Below, one piece after another: positions 32,076 through 40,925 of a DNA stretch of 52,058 bases. The DNA comes from Oscillospiraceae bacterium (GTDB lineage Bacteria > Bacillota > Clostridia > Oscillospirales > Oscillospiraceae): positions 1 to 52,058 of the forward strand of contig JAFQIL010000014.1 in the NCBI GenBank assembly GCA_017397565.1, read 5' to 3'. The notes below the pieces were generated by a model, which did not search any database, was not told the DNA's origin, and saw nothing but the letters and a program-made list of their open reading frames with translations. How positions within the stretch are numbered: position 1 is the first letter of the stretch; each line of letters begins with the position of its first letter. A program made the translations under genes and the position numbers.

Positions 32076-34208
32076 ATGAAACAGCTGCCAAAAGGCGTAT
32101 ATTGCGTATCCGAAGCCTTTGCGGAAAAGGAAGGAAAGGTGTTCTTTTCTTTTCAAGATGATACTTATGAGGCCCGGCTGGGAGAAAACGCATTCTCCTG
32201 CTTTGAGGATCTGATCACCCAGCCGCTGACAGCGCCGCAAATGCCCTTTTGCGGCTACCAGGACACCCCGGTAATCCTGCTTCCCGCAGGCCTTTACCGG
32301 GCCTATGCCCATGCTACTACCAAGGAAGAGAGTCTTCGCACCTGGTTTCCCTGCCCGGTGACGGTTTTGGGGGAAAACGCGGGCATCAGCCCCAACGGAC
32401 GGGACCTTCGTACTGAAAATCCTCAGCGCCGGGCAGAATCCGTCATTGAGGGCAACTTCTATTTTGGCTGCCTTGCCATCCGGGGAGAGCTTCCCGGCAC
32501 TATGACGGTGGACGGTATCGATCTGCAGGCCAAGCTCCTCGATGAGCGCACCGGCGAAAATGCCACCCTTGCGGTGAAAAACTGCCAGCTGCGGTCAGCG
32601 CTGGTGTACGATATTTTATCTGCTCCCGGGAAAACCTCCCTTTCTGTGTCCGACTGCCGGGCAGACGGCATGGACGCGTGCAACGGGGAAGGCCGGCTTT
32701 TTGCCGCCGGAAGCGGTAAGCTTCAGGTGCGACGGCTTTACATGGCGGCTACCGATAAATTCCCCGGTCTGAGTAACTATTCCCGTACTGCCGAAATCGG
32801 AAGTGATACCGACATTTTGCTGCAGGACTGCCTGCTTGAAAACTGCACCGCCGTCCGGGGACTGACCTTCCGGCTTCCCCGGGATGCCAGGGCCGCCATC
32901 CGGCTGGAAAACTGTCAATTTGTCCGGAGCTTTCCGGAGGACGCGGCAGTTTGGGCCAATCTGCCCAACGAAAACTGCACATTGTCCGTTACAAACTGCC
33001 GGTTTGAGGGCGCAGGAGATACGGCCATTTGCTATGATGGATTAGGCAAGGTTACGGTAGAAAATACCACCCAAACCGGCTACGCCAGTCTTTGCCAAAA
33101 GACCAAACCCCGGCGCACGGTGGTAGACCCGGAAAAAACCTACCCCATTACCGACCCCCACACCCCGGTGACAGGAGATTTTTCTGTGCTGGATGGGCTT
33201 TATGCCGGGCGGCAGCTTTTCTACGGGGATTTTCATTGCCATTCCGATTCCGGTGGCACCAGCGACGGAAAAACACCCTTGCGGGACTATGTTCCCCGGA
33301 TGCAGGAGCTGGGTATGGACTTTGCCGCCATTGTTGATCACCGGCAGATGCGCCATTTCTTCCTGCCGGAGTGGGATGAGCAGTACCTGATCTGCGGTAC
33401 AGAGCCTGGCATGAGGCTTCAGGATCCAAGCCGTCCTCCAAATGCCTGTAGATTTCACTATACCATGATCTTTCCGGACAAAACAGGGCTGGGTAAGGTT
33501 TTTGAAGCCTTTCCGGAATTTGAGTTTACCGGGGGGATAGATGGCTGTACCATCTATCCCGGACTGACCAAAGAGCGGTTTTTGGAGCTTGCAGAATTTG
33601 TTTGGAAGCTGGGTGGTTTGCTGACCCATGCTCACCCCAGACAGCTGATGGCATCCAAAGACCTGCTGCACTATTATTTTGGGGACAATGTGCCACTGGA
33701 AACGGTGCATGGGGATGTGGATGCTTACGCCACCCGGCAGAACCGGGATCTTTGGGTGACACTTTTGAATATGGGCAAGCGGATCCGCACCCACGGCAGC
33801 AGTGATGCCCACGGCCCGGTGTCCAACCGGGGCTTAACGGCAGTCTATGCCCCCCGGCATTTTTCTACGGATATTTTCAAGGTGATCCGCAGCGGCGACT
33901 GTACCGCCGGCGGTGTGGCGATCCAAATGTCCGTTGAGGATTGCCCCATGGGAAGCGCCACCTCCTACGCTCCGGGGAAAAAGCTGTACCTGCGGCTAAA
34001 TGGCTTCCACTTTGCCCACAAGAAGGAACATACCGTCTATTGCCTGAAAATTTACACAGACAAAGGCCTTGCCTATGCCCGGGAGTTTGACGGCAGGGAA
34101 CAAACCCTCATTCTGCCGGTGCAAAAGCGGCTTTATTACCGGGCAGAGGTCACCAACGAAAGCGACGGCTTGCCGGTAGCTTTCAGCAATCCCATTTGGC
34201 TGGAGTAA
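32076..34208 (+). CDS. Beta-helix domain fused to a PHP-type metal phosphoesterase domain
   Basis: The product is 710 residues from ATG 32076, after AAAGGAAG (a TTG at 32058 is less likely). Residues about 90-350 have repeated short strands with NC/DC turns (VKNCQL, VSDCRA, LQDCLLENC, LENCQF, VTNCRF), typical of a right-handed parallel beta-helix. The C-terminal half starts with GDFHCHSDSGGTSDG (His387, His389) and continues with IVDHRQMRH, LTHAHPRQ and HGSSDAHG, a full PHP metal site. There is no signal peptide. The pairing suggests binding of a polymer or glycan with phosphoester or related hydrolysis; the substrate is unknown. It is followed after 18 bases by larA-like. Confidence 0.83.
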   Translation: MKQLPKGVYCVSEAFAEKEGKVFFSFQDDTYEARLGENAFSCFEDLITQPLTAPQMPFCGYQDTPVILLPAGLYRAYAHATTKEESLRTWFPCPVTVLGENAGISPNGRDLRTENPQRRAESVIEGNFYFGCLAIRGELPGTMTVDGIDLQAKLLDERTGENATLAVKNCQLRSALVYDILSAPGKTSLSVSDCRADGMDACNGEGRLFAAGSGKLQVRRLYMAATDKFPGLSNYSRTAEIGSDTDILLQDCLLENCTAVRGLTFRLPRDARAAIRLENCQFVRSFPEDAAVWANLPNENCTLSVTNCRFEGAGDTAICYDGLGKVTVENTTQTGYASLCQKTKPRRTVVDPEKTYPITDPHTPVTGDFSVLDGLYAGRQLFYGDFHCHSDSGGTSDGKTPLRDYVPRMQELGMDFAAIVDHRQMRHFFLPEWDEQYLICGTEPGMRLQDPSRPPNACRFHYTMIFPDKTGLGKVFEAFPEFEFTGGIDGCTIYPGLTKERFLELAEFVWKLGGLLTHAHPRQLMASKDLLHYYFGDNVPLETVHGDVDAYATRQNRDLWVTLLNMGKRIRTHGSSDAHGPVSNRGLTAVYAPRHFSTDIFKVIRSGDCTAGGVAIQMSVEDCPMGSATSYAPGKKLYLRLNGFHFAHKKEHTVYCLKIYTDKGLAYAREFDGREQTLILPVQKRLYYRAEVTNESDGLPVAFSNPIWLE

Positions 34209-34226
34209 TCGATAAGAGGTAGAAAC

Positions 34227-35498
34227 ATGAATGTAGAATTTCCTTACGGAAAACAGCGGCTTTCCTATGAATTTGGGGCGGAGCTGAAGCAGGTGCTGAT
34301 TTCCAAGCTGGAGGCTTACGTTCCCCAAGCTGGGGAAGAAGCCCTGGTGGACATGGCCATGGAAAAGCCCATTGGCTCCCAGCCTTTGTGGGAGCTTGCC
34401 AAGGGGAAAAATAAGGTGGTCATCATCGCCAGCGACCATACCCGTCCTGTGCCAAGCCGGATCATCATGCCCCGGATGCTGACTGAAATTCGCAAGGGCA
34501 ACCCCCAGGCGGATATCACCATTTTGATTGCCACCGGCTGTCACCGGGGCACCACTGTGGAAGAGCTGGAAGCCAAATTCGGTAAAAAGATCGTCAGTGA
34601 GGAAAAAATTGTCGTCCACGACTGCGACCGATCCCCCTTGGTGAATTTGGGCACACTGCCCTCTGGCGGACGATGTTATGTAAACCGACTGGCGGTGGAA
34701 GCAGACCTTTTGGTGGCAGAAGGGTTTATTGAACCCCATTTCTTTGCTGGCTTTTCCGGCGGACGGAAAAGTGTCCTACCCGGTATTGCCGGCAGAACTA
34801 CGGTGCTTGCCAACCACTGTTCAGAATTTATCGACCATCCCAAGGCCCGGACCGGCAGCTTGGACGGAAACCCGATCCATGCTGATATGCTGTGGGCGGC
34901 GAAGCAGGCTAAGCTTTCCTACATCGTCAATGTGGTCTTAAACGGGGAGAAGAAGGTGATCCACGCCGTGGCGGGAGATACCTTTGCCGCCCACAAAGCC
35001 GGTACAGATTTCCTTTCCGGACTTTGCGGTGCGCAGGGAGAGCTGACGGACATCGTCATAACCACCAACGGCGGCTACCCTCTGGATCAGAATGTCTATC
35101 AGGCAGCCAAGGGCATGACTGCCGGAGAAGCGGTGGTGAAGGATGGCGGCGTGATCATCATGCTGGCCCAGTCCGCCGACGGCATCGGCGGCGACCATTT
35201 CTATCATCAGCTGGCAGACGAGCCGGATATGGAGAAGACCATGGCGCTCTTCCGCAGCCGTGGCAGAGAGGAGACCGTTCCCGACCAGTGGCAGACCCAG
35301 GTGCTGCTGCGGGTGCTGAGCAGGGCAAGGGTGATTTATGTGTCTGACCTGGAGGATGCCTTAGTCAGAAAGCTGCACATGATCCCCGCCCATTCCATCG
35401 GCGAGGCACTGGCGCAGGCCAAAGCCCTCTTGGGCAAAGAAGCCGTTACCGTCACCGCCATCCCCGATGGTATCGGCGTGGTGGTAAACGCAAAATAA
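34227..35498 (+). CDS. LarA-family nickel-pincer racemase/epimerase
   Basis: The product is 423 residues, the usual size. Residues matching the catalytic set of lactate racemase LarA are present: Asp70 and Arg73 in SDHTRP, His106 in TGCHRG, His171 in EPHFFAGFSGGRKS, Lys181 in the same motif and His197 in NHCSEF. LarA enzymes carry a nickel pincer nucleotide on the lysine and racemise or epimerise alpha-hydroxy acids. The cofactor genes larB, larC and larE are not in this window. The partners in the operon suggest a sugar-acid or related hydroxy-acid substrate rather than proven lactate. A terminator follows. Confidence 0.87.
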   Translation: MNVEFPYGKQRLSYEFGAELKQVLISKLEAYVPQAGEEALVDMAMEKPIGSQPLWELAKGKNKVVIIASDHTRPVPSRIIMPRMLTEIRKGNPQADITILIATGCHRGTTVEELEAKFGKKIVSEEKIVVHDCDRSPLVNLGTLPSGGRCYVNRLAVEADLLVAEGFIEPHFFAGFSGGRKSVLPGIAGRTTVLANHCSEFIDHPKARTGSLDGNPIHADMLWAAKQAKLSYIVNVVLNGEKKVIHAVAGDTFAAHKAGTDFLSGLCGAQGELTDIVITTNGGYPLDQNVYQAAKGMTAGEAVVKDGGVIIMLAQSADGIGGDHFYHQLADEPDMEKTMALFRSRGREETVPDQWQTQVLLRVLSRARVIYVSDLEDALVRKLHMIPAHSIGEALAQAKALLGKEAVTVTAIPDGIGVVVNAK

Positions 35499-35501
35499 GA
35501 A

Positions 35502-35530
35502 ACAGGCGGAGTCTTCCTGACTCCGCCTTA
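35502..35530. terminator. Terminator between larA-like and SpoU genes
   Basis: AGGCGGAGTC pairs with GACTCCGCCT around TTCCT. The T-rich run (GTTTCTTATTTT) is on the minus strand. Confidence 0.75.
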
Positions 35531-35533
35531 CTA

Positions 35534-36343
35534 TCAGCGTTTATTGCGCAATTCCCAAAAGGCTACCGCACTGGCGGCTGCCACATTGAGGGAGTCCACA
35601 CCGTGGTACATGGGGATCTTCACCGTATAGTCACAGCCGTCGATGGTCACATCGGCAAGACCGTCCCCTTCGCTGCCTAAGATCACCGCCAGTCGCTCAG
35701 CCCTCGCAAGAACGGGATCGTCCACGGAAAGAGAATCGTCCTTTAATGCCATGGCGGCGGTTTTGAACCCGGCGGCTTTCAAAATATCCAGCCAGTTTTC
35801 CTCCATGTAGGTCCAGGGCACCTGAAAAACCGTGCCCATGCTGACCCGGGCGCTGCGGCGGTACAGAGGATCGCTGCAGTCCGAAGTCAAAAGCACCGCG
35901 TCCATGCCGAGAGCGGCGGCTGACCGGAAGATGGCGCCTACATTGGTGGGGTTTTGGATGTTATCCAGCACAGCCACCCGTTTCGCGTTTTTCAGAAGTG
36001 CCTCTACCTCCGGCAGCTGAGGGCGGCGCATGGCGCAAAGTAAGCCCCGGGTCAGAGGATACCCTACCAGCTGGGTCAGCACCGAAAGAGGGGCGGTGTA
36101 AACCGGGACATCACCGCAGCGCTGAATGGCTTCCAGAGATTCCCCAACCATCCGGTTTTCTTCTACCAAAATCGACACCGGAACACAGCCGCCGTCCAAA
36201 GCCCGGCAGATGACCTTGGGACTTTCGGCAATGAACATAGCATTTTTCGGATCAAACCGGTTCAATAGCTGTGCCTCCGTCAGCCGGGCGTAGATATCCA
36301 GCTCCGGTGCGGAAAAGTCTGTAATTTGAATGATATTGGCCAT
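35534..36343 (-). CDS. SpoU/TrmH-family RNA 2'-O-methyltransferase
   Basis: The product is 269 residues from ATG 36343, after AAGGAG; a longer frame into LPDKREFEG is only translated repeat DNA. The N-terminal substrate-binding domain (IAESPKVICRAL) precedes the knotted SPOUT domain with DNIQNPTNVGAIFRSAAALG, VILGSEGDGL and VKIPMYHGVDSLNVAAASAV. It methylates a ribose in rRNA or tRNA using SAM; the exact target (RlmB-like or other) cannot be told. It is monocistronic, and its upstream gap is almost entirely repeats. Confidence 0.9.
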   Translation of the reverse strand: MANIIQITDFSAPELDIYARLTEAQLLNRFDPKNAMFIAESPKVICRALDGGCVPVSILVEENRMVGESLEAIQRCGDVPVYTAPLSVLTQLVGYPLTRGLLCAMRRPQLPEVEALLKNAKRVAVLDNIQNPTNVGAIFRSAAALGMDAVLLTSDCSDPLYRRSARVSMGTVFQVPWTYMEENWLDILKAAGFKTAAMALKDDSLSVDDPVLARAERLAVILGSEGDGLADVTIDGCDYTVKIPMYHGVDSLNVAAASAVAFWELRNKR

Positions 36344-36351
36344 AATAACTC

Positions 36352-36658
36352 CTTCAAATTCCCGTTTGTCGGGCAGTTGCGATATGGGGACCACCTGCCA
36401 AAAAAGCTGTCATTCCGAGGCTGCGATAGCAGCCGTGGGAATCTCCCGGAACCGGGGGTGTTCTATGGAAAGGTTGTAAAGATAAGTCAAATCAAGCAAC
36501 TATCCCTATTTAACCTTAGAAAAAGTCGTTAGTTTGTACCAGGAGATTGCCACGACCCCTTTGGGGTCTCGCAATGACAGTTCTTTCGGTTCTTGGTTGC
36601 TTTTCGAAGGGACGGGAAAATAAGTCCCCTACAGCCCGATAAATGGCAATTTATTGGT
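36352..36658. repeat. Composite repeat with a nested MITE (36408-36579)
   Basis: The outer ends are CAAATTCCCGTTTGTCGGGC and GCCCGATAAATGGCAATTT. Nested inside, a 172-base unit has imperfect terminal inverted repeats: TGTCATTCCGAGG...GTGGGAATCTCC on the left and GGAGATTGCCACG...CTCGCAATGACA on the right. The right outer end overlaps the stop codon of the DUF975 gene. No gene is seen. Confidence 0.75.
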
Positions 36659-37694
36659 TGGAAGAGCGCTGGTAGGTATCCTCCCAAGGGTGTTTTTTGG
36701 ATACAGACTTAGGAGGAGGGGCCTGATTGGGTTTGGCAGCGGACTCCGGCTTGTCTTCTTTGGCTTGGCGCATCGCTTCGTAGGCATGGGCGTAGGTCAC
36801 AGCTACCGGATTTTTCTGCCAAAGCAGGAAAATAAACTGTAAAAGAAGGGAACAGAGGTAGGGCACGAAGAACCGTACTGCCGGATGCCAGGGCAGGGGA
36901 TAGCCTGCAAGCTCCAGCAGGACATCGGCATAGGCCACAGCTGCGATGGCAATTTGAATGACATAGAACCACCAAAAGCTCAGATCCAGCTTCACCAAAG
37001 AGCGCCAGTTGCCCTTGGTCAGCCTCACACTTTCGAAAATAGCACGAATGGAACGGGGCTGATCGTCCATGACACGATACCGGCACAGCCGGATCCGGTA
37101 AAACACGGGGATCGCCAAAGATAGGAGAATCAGACCACCCAGAATCAGGAGCGGTGCGGTGTGCCCGGAGAAAACCTCCAATAGCACATCCGGGGAGATG
37201 GCTTCACCGGACTGTTCCATGACAACCATCAGCTGTTCAGACAGGGATTTGCCCCAGGGAGTCAGCATGTAAAGAAAAGAGCTGACATAGTTGCTGCCCA
37301 GAAACAAAGCACCAAGGATCACTGTTTGAAAAAAGTACAGCCGCAAAACAGACCAAAACCGGTAAAAACCGGTGTATAATGTTTCCTTGTCTGCGGGCTC
37401 GCAGCGGGCAACAGAAAGAGAAACCGACAGATAGCCGATCTGCCAAAAAGGCAGCAGCGCTATATAAAACAGCCGGAGCACGGCCAAAGCGGTGGACAGG
37501 ACACTGCGAAGTCCGATGCCGCTGAGGCCGCCGGTGGTTTCAATTTTTACTTGCAGAAAATAGGTAATAGTAGTCAGCAGCAGGCTGGCTACGGTACTGG
37601 CACCCACATGGATCAGCACCAGCCGCTTGGGATCACAGGGCGTTCTTGCTAAGGAGACCTTTGCCCGCTGCTTCAATTCCCGGCAGTCAAACAT
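36651..37694 (-). CDS. DUF975 family membrane protein
   Basis: The product is 347 residues from ATG 37694 after GGAGG. The start CRELKQRAKVSLA and about six membrane segments, with the conserved-type YRIRLCRYRVMDDQPRSIRAIFESVRLTKGNW loop, fit DUF975. The function of the family is unknown. A polar Pro/Lys/Ser tail (residues 305-347) ends in SSNQ, and the last codons and stop are read from the end of a repeat. It is divergent from the XRE-transglutaminase pair. Residual confidence issues concern only the true C-terminus. Confidence 0.82.
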   Translation of the reverse strand: MFDCRELKQRAKVSLARTPCDPKRLVLIHVGASTVASLLLTTITYFLQVKIETTGGLSGIGLRSVLSTALAVLRLFYIALLPFWQIGYLSVSLSVARCEPADKETLYTGFYRFWSVLRLYFFQTVILGALFLGSNYVSSFLYMLTPWGKSLSEQLMVVMEQSGEAISPDVLLEVFSGHTAPLLILGGLILLSLAIPVFYRIRLCRYRVMDDQPRSIRAIFESVRLTKGNWRSLVKLDLSFWWFYVIQIAIAAVAYADVLLELAGYPLPWHPAVRFFVPYLCSLLLQFIFLLWQKNPVAVTYAHAYEAMRQAKEDKPESAAKPNQAPPPKSVSKKHPWEDTYQRSSNQ

Positions 37695-37728
37695 GATTCC
37701 ATACCTCCTGTATGGATGATTTTTCTCT

Positions 37729-37757
37729 ATGGTAAACCAATTCTGAGGAAATAGCAA
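37729..37757 (-). promoter_or_regulatory. Promoter of the DUF975 gene
   Basis: On the minus strand TTGCTA and TACCAT are separated by 17 bases. Confidence 0.5.
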
Positions 37758-37795
37758 ATAAAATTTTTGTAATAGTAGAAATTCGGGATAACCTA

Positions 37796-37804
37796 TGCTA
37801 CAAT
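37796..37804 (+). promoter_or_regulatory. Extended -10 promoter of the XRE regulator gene
   Basis: TG-C-TACAAT lies 34 bases before the ATG. No clear -35 is present. Confidence 0.5.
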
Positions 37805-37838
37805 AAAGGTAAATATAGCTTACCCAAAGGAGAAACCT

Positions 37839-38639
37839 ATGACATTAGGGGAGAAACTGCGTGCCGCCAGGCTGGAGGCCGGGATCACCCAGCGGCAGCT
37901 GTGCGGGGATACCATTACCCGCAATATGCTTTCGCAAATTGAAAATGGTTCGGCAAAGCCCTCTATGCAGACTCTGCAATATCTGGCTAAGCAGTTAGGC
38001 AGGCCCATGTCCTGGTTTTTGGAGGAGGATGGGGCGATAAGCCCAAACCTGCAGGTGATCCTTGCCGCCCGGGAGGCCTATGGCGATTGGGAAAAAAGCC
38101 GGCAGATTTTGCAGTCTTACCGGGAACCGGATATACTTTTGGATCCGGAATACCGGCTTTTGCTTCAGGAGACGCTGCTTTCTTTAGCGGAAGAAGCCGC
38201 AAACCGGGGGAAAAAGCCTTATGCGCTTAGCTTACTGGCTCAGGCGGAGGAGTCCCGCGGTTTCTATGATTGGCACCGCCGCCGGCGGCTGCTTTTGAGG
38301 CTGCGGCTGCAGCCGGAGGAAGCTACTTTGGCTCAGCTTCCCAGTCTGGATGAAGAATTGCTGCTTCGTGCAGAAGCTGCCCGGGAGTCCGGAGACCTGA
38401 CACGAAGCCAGGCGTTGCTGGAAAGCATGGAAAATCGGGCAACCCCCCGGTGGGCAGCAGCCATGGGCCAGGTGCAGTTTGACCGGCAGGAATATGCCGC
38501 CGCGGCAAAGTGGTTTATGGAAGCGGAAGAAGCCTTCCCGGAGCAGATCATCCCCCGGCTGGAGCGGTGCTTTGAAGCCATGGGAGATTATAAACTAGCC
38601 TATCATTATGCCTGTAAACAGAGAGAGAAGGAGCGGTAG
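37839..38639 (+). CDS. XRE-family regulator with TPR-like repeats
   Basis: The product is 266 residues. The helix-turn-helix covers about residues 4-60 (LGEKLRAARLEAGITQRQLC ... RNMLSQIENGSAKPSMQTLQYLAKQLG). The rest is helical with TPR-like pairs (KPYALSLLAQAEESRGFYDW, YAAAAKWFMEAEEAFP). This is the architecture of peptide- or partner-sensing regulators. AAAGGAG lies before the ATG. The stop codon is 2 bases from the start of the surface transglutaminase gene, so it probably controls or is co-regulated with that protein. Confidence 0.87.
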   Translation: MTLGEKLRAARLEAGITQRQLCGDTITRNMLSQIENGSAKPSMQTLQYLAKQLGRPMSWFLEEDGAISPNLQVILAAREAYGDWEKSRQILQSYREPDILLDPEYRLLLQETLLSLAEEAANRGKKPYALSLLAQAEESRGFYDWHRRRRLLLRLRLQPEEATLAQLPSLDEELLLRAEAARESGDLTRSQALLESMENRATPRWAAAMGQVQFDRQEYAAAAKWFMEAEEAFPEQIIPRLERCFEAMGDYKLAYHYACKQREKER

Positions 38640-38641
38640 TT

Positions 38642-40066
38642 ATGAAAAAAGAGAACCTTTTCCGGCATAGCCTTTGTCTGGTGCTTTGTTTGATTCTGCT
38701 AATTTCTGTGATCCCGCTGCCATCCCGAGCGGTGGACGATACCTGGATCAACAATGCCGCCAAGGACCTTCGGGATACCATGGTGGCCCGGGAGGATGAG
38801 ATCGAGTTCACCTACAAAAGCGATTCCTGGATCTTTAGCCCGGAAGCCTTTGGTGAGGAGCCGGAGGCCCAGGCGATTTTGGGGCAGGAAATGGGCGTTT
38901 TGATGGAAAAGATCTATCAGCAAGCCCTGGCCCATACCGGCGTGGGCTATGAGGGCGACTATCTGCGCTGGCATCTGAAGACCTGCGAGGAAGGCTTTTC
39001 CTATGGCTATGTGAAGGTAGGCAACGAAATGAAGGATTTTGTCTACTACTTCAAATTTTCCCTGACTTATTACACCACAAAAGCGCAGGAGGATGCAGTC
39101 ACAGCCAAGGTGCAGCAGGTGCTGTCCCAGCTGAATCTGGCAGGCAAGACCGATTATGAAAAGGTCAAAGCCATCTATGACTATCTTTGCGCCAATGTGG
39201 TCTATGACAACGCCAATTTGAACAACCAAAGCTATGATCTGAAATTTACTGCCTATGCGGCCTTGATCAACGGCACTTCCGTTTGCCAGGGCTACAGCAA
39301 CCTGCTGTATCGCCTGGCGCTGGAAGCCGGTGTTGACTGCCGGTTTATCTTCGGACAAAGCCAGGGCGGAAACCATTCCTGGAACATCGTAAAGCTGGAC
39401 GGTGTCTATTACAATTTGGATGCCACCTGGGATGCGGTGACCAAGGATTATAGCTTTTTCTTGAAAACCGATGGGAATATGACGGATCATACCAAAGACC
39501 CGGAATACATCGAGCCTGCCTTTTTGGCGGCCTATCCTCTGGCAAGCAGCGACTATGCCATTCCCGGCAACACTGGCAACACAGGCAATACGGGCAACAC
39601 AGGAAACACCGGCAATACGGGCAACACCGGCAATACGGGCAACACCGGTAACACAGGCAACACCGGTAATACGGGAAATACCGGCAATACAGGAAATTCC
39701 GGCAGCCAGCAGCCGGAAACCAACCCCACCGTGCCGGAGGAGCAGGAACCGCCTACAGAGCCTGCAACCCAGCCCGAGACCCAACCGGCGACCCAACCGG
39801 AAACCGAGCCTGCCACCCAGCCGTCTACGGAAGCGCCTACTCAGCCTGCCACCCAGCCATCCGTGACGCAGCCTGCTGTCCAGCCCTCTGCACCGGCAGC
39901 GGCACCTTCGACGGGGGAAACAGCTCCGGAAACCGTACCTACCCAGCCCAATGATCCCTCCGGGGAGGGTATTTCTACCCAAACCTGGCTCATCGCAGCC
40001 GGTGGTGGGGTGCTGATCGTGGCAGCCGCAGTGTTGGCAGCCCTGACAGCAAAACGGAGAAGATAA
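38642..40066 (+). CDS. Surface transglutaminase-like protein with Gly-Asn-Thr tract and membrane anchor
   Basis: The product is 474 residues: signal peptide (1-30), a transglutaminase-core domain (about 160-300) with NGTSVCQGYSNLL (Cys), QGGNHSWNIV (His) and YNLDATWD (Asp), then 14 Gly-Asn-Thr triplets plus one GNS (309-353), a Thr/Pro/Glu/Gln-rich spacer, and a C-terminal membrane helix (WLIAAGGGVLIVAAAVLAALTA) ending KRRR. It would be tethered to the outer membrane face on a long flexible stalk. The stalk pattern suggests reach through the wall. No sortase LPxTG is seen. It is translated just after the XRE regulator and ends at a strong terminator. Confidence 0.85.
   Translation: MKKENLFRHSLCLVLCLILLISVIPLPSRAVDDTWINNAAKDLRDTMVAREDEIEFTYKSDSWIFSPEAFGEEPEAQAILGQEMGVLMEKIYQQALAHTGVGYEGDYLRWHLKTCEEGFSYGYVKVGNEMKDFVYYFKFSLTYYTTKAQEDAVTAKVQQVLSQLNLAGKTDYEKVKAIYDYLCANVVYDNANLNNQSYDLKFTAYAALINGTSVCQGYSNLLYRLALEAGVDCRFIFGQSQGGNHSWNIVKLDGVYYNLDATWDAVTKDYSFFLKTDGNMTDHTKDPEYIEPAFLAAYPLASSDYAIPGNTGNTGNTGNTGNTGNTGNTGNTGNTGNTGNTGNTGNTGNTGNSGSQQPETNPTVPEEQEPPTEPATQPETQPATQPETEPATQPSTEAPTQPATQPSVTQPAVQPSAPAAAPSTGETAPETVPTQPNDPSGEGISTQTWLIAAGGGVLIVAAAVLAALTAKRRR
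39566..39700 (+). repeat. 9-base tandem repeat coding for Gly-Asn-Thr
   Basis: Fifteen 9-base units of the form GGN-AAY-ACN (the last GGAAATTCC) are in frame. The codons vary (GGC/GGT/GGA, AAC/AAT, ACA/ACC/ACG/ACT), which means the array is not freshly expanded, but units could still slip. Confidence 0.9.
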
Positions 40067-40070
40067 GAAC

Positions 40071-40106
40071 AAGGACAGAGAACGGTTTCGTTCTCTGTCC
40101 TTTTTA
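40071..40106. terminator. Terminator between surface transglutaminase and phosphoribosyltransferase genes
   Basis: AAGGACAGAGAACG pairs with CGTTCTCTGTCCTT around GTTT, with TTT after it. It shares its stem with 18849. Confidence 0.88.
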
Positions 40107-40114
40107 TCAAACAA

Positions 40115-40669
40115 TCAAGCCTTTACAGTTCCATCGGGGTTAAACAGGGGCAGCTTTTCCAGATACCGGATATCATCCCGGCTTTGGGCGTCACCTTCCG
40201 CCAAAACCGCCAGCCGTCCGGCAACGATGCCGCCGGCGTCGTTGACCAGCTTTTCCAAAGCAGCCAGACTTTCTCCGGTGGAGATCACATCGTCAACCAG
40301 CAAGATCCGCTTGCCCTGCATCAGCTTCGCATCGGCTACATCCAGATACAGGTGCTGCTCCTTGGCGGTGGTGATGGAACGAACTGTGGATTCAAATACC
40401 CCGGTCATGTACAGCTTGGGTGCTTTCCGGGCAAGGAAATACTTTTGCGCACCGGACTGCCGTGCCATTTCGTGGGCGATGGGGATGCCCTTGGCTTCTG
40501 CGGTGATGAGGTAGTCATACTCCGGGGCAATTTTCAACAGCTCCCGGGCGCAGGCTACTGTCAGTTCCTGATCGCCGAAGACCACAAAGCCTGCAATGTA
40601 CAGCTGTTCGTTGATGGGACAAAGGGGAAGATCCCGCTGAAGACCTGCGATATTCATGGTGTAGACCAT
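40115..40669 (-). CDS. Purine-type phosphoribosyltransferase family protein
   Basis: The product is 184 residues from ATG 40669 with GGAG upstream. The PRPP-binding motif is RILLVDDVISTGESLAALE, with YDYLITAEAKGIPIAHEMAR in the flexible loop region; the shape is close to adenine/xanthine phosphoribosyltransferases (Apt/Xpt). It would join PRPP to a purine base, or act as a regulator. The exact base is not certain. It is monocistronic with its own promoter. A family 1 repeat and a family 2 repeat lie upstream. Confidence 0.85.
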   Translation of the reverse strand: MVYTMNIAGLQRDLPLCPINEQLYIAGFVVFGDQELTVACARELLKIAPEYDYLITAEAKGIPIAHEMARQSGAQKYFLARKAPKLYMTGVFESTVRSITTAKEQHLYLDVADAKLMQGKRILLVDDVISTGESLAALEKLVNDAGGIVAGRLAVLAEGDAQSRDDIRYLEKLPLFNPDGTVKA

Positions 40670-40702
40670 AGGGTAACACTCCTTTATGTATCGGTTAATT
40701 TC

Positions 40703-40730
40703 ATTATACCGCACCAAAAACAAAAGTCAA
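40703..40730 (-). promoter_or_regulatory. Promoter of the phosphoribosyltransferase gene
   Basis: On the minus strand TTGACT and TATAAT are separated by 16 bases. Confidence 0.8.
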
Positions 40731-40746
40731 CCGCAGAAACAGCCCA

Positions 40747-40925
40747 CCAAATTGCCATTTCTCGTGCTGACGCACGAATTGACAATTGATAATGGATAAT
40801 TGATAATTGTGGTATTTCCTTCGGAAATGATTTAAAAAATGTCGCCTTTGGCGACTCCGAAATTCTCCATTGTCAATTTTCAATTGTCAATTTGCAGCCA
40901 TCGGCTGCCCGATAAACGGGAATTT
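40747..40925 (+). repeat. Dispersed repeat family 1, copy E
   Basis: A complete copy: CAAATTGCCATTTCTCG left end, CGTGCTGACGCACG hairpin, the shared core, GTCGCC-TTTG-GGCGAC hairpin, GCAGCC-ATC-GGCTGC hairpin and GATAAACGGGAATTT right end. It is almost identical to copy F at 48167. Confidence 0.88.

Noticed and set aside
39566-39700. CRISPR-like array
   Set aside because: The units are 9 bases, in frame and without spacers, so it is a coding tandem repeat.
38699-40114. A 471-codon frame antisense to the surface transglutaminase gene
   Set aside because: It mirrors the repetitive Gly-Asn-Thr and Pro/Thr coding DNA. The plus-strand gene has a signal peptide, domains and an anchor.
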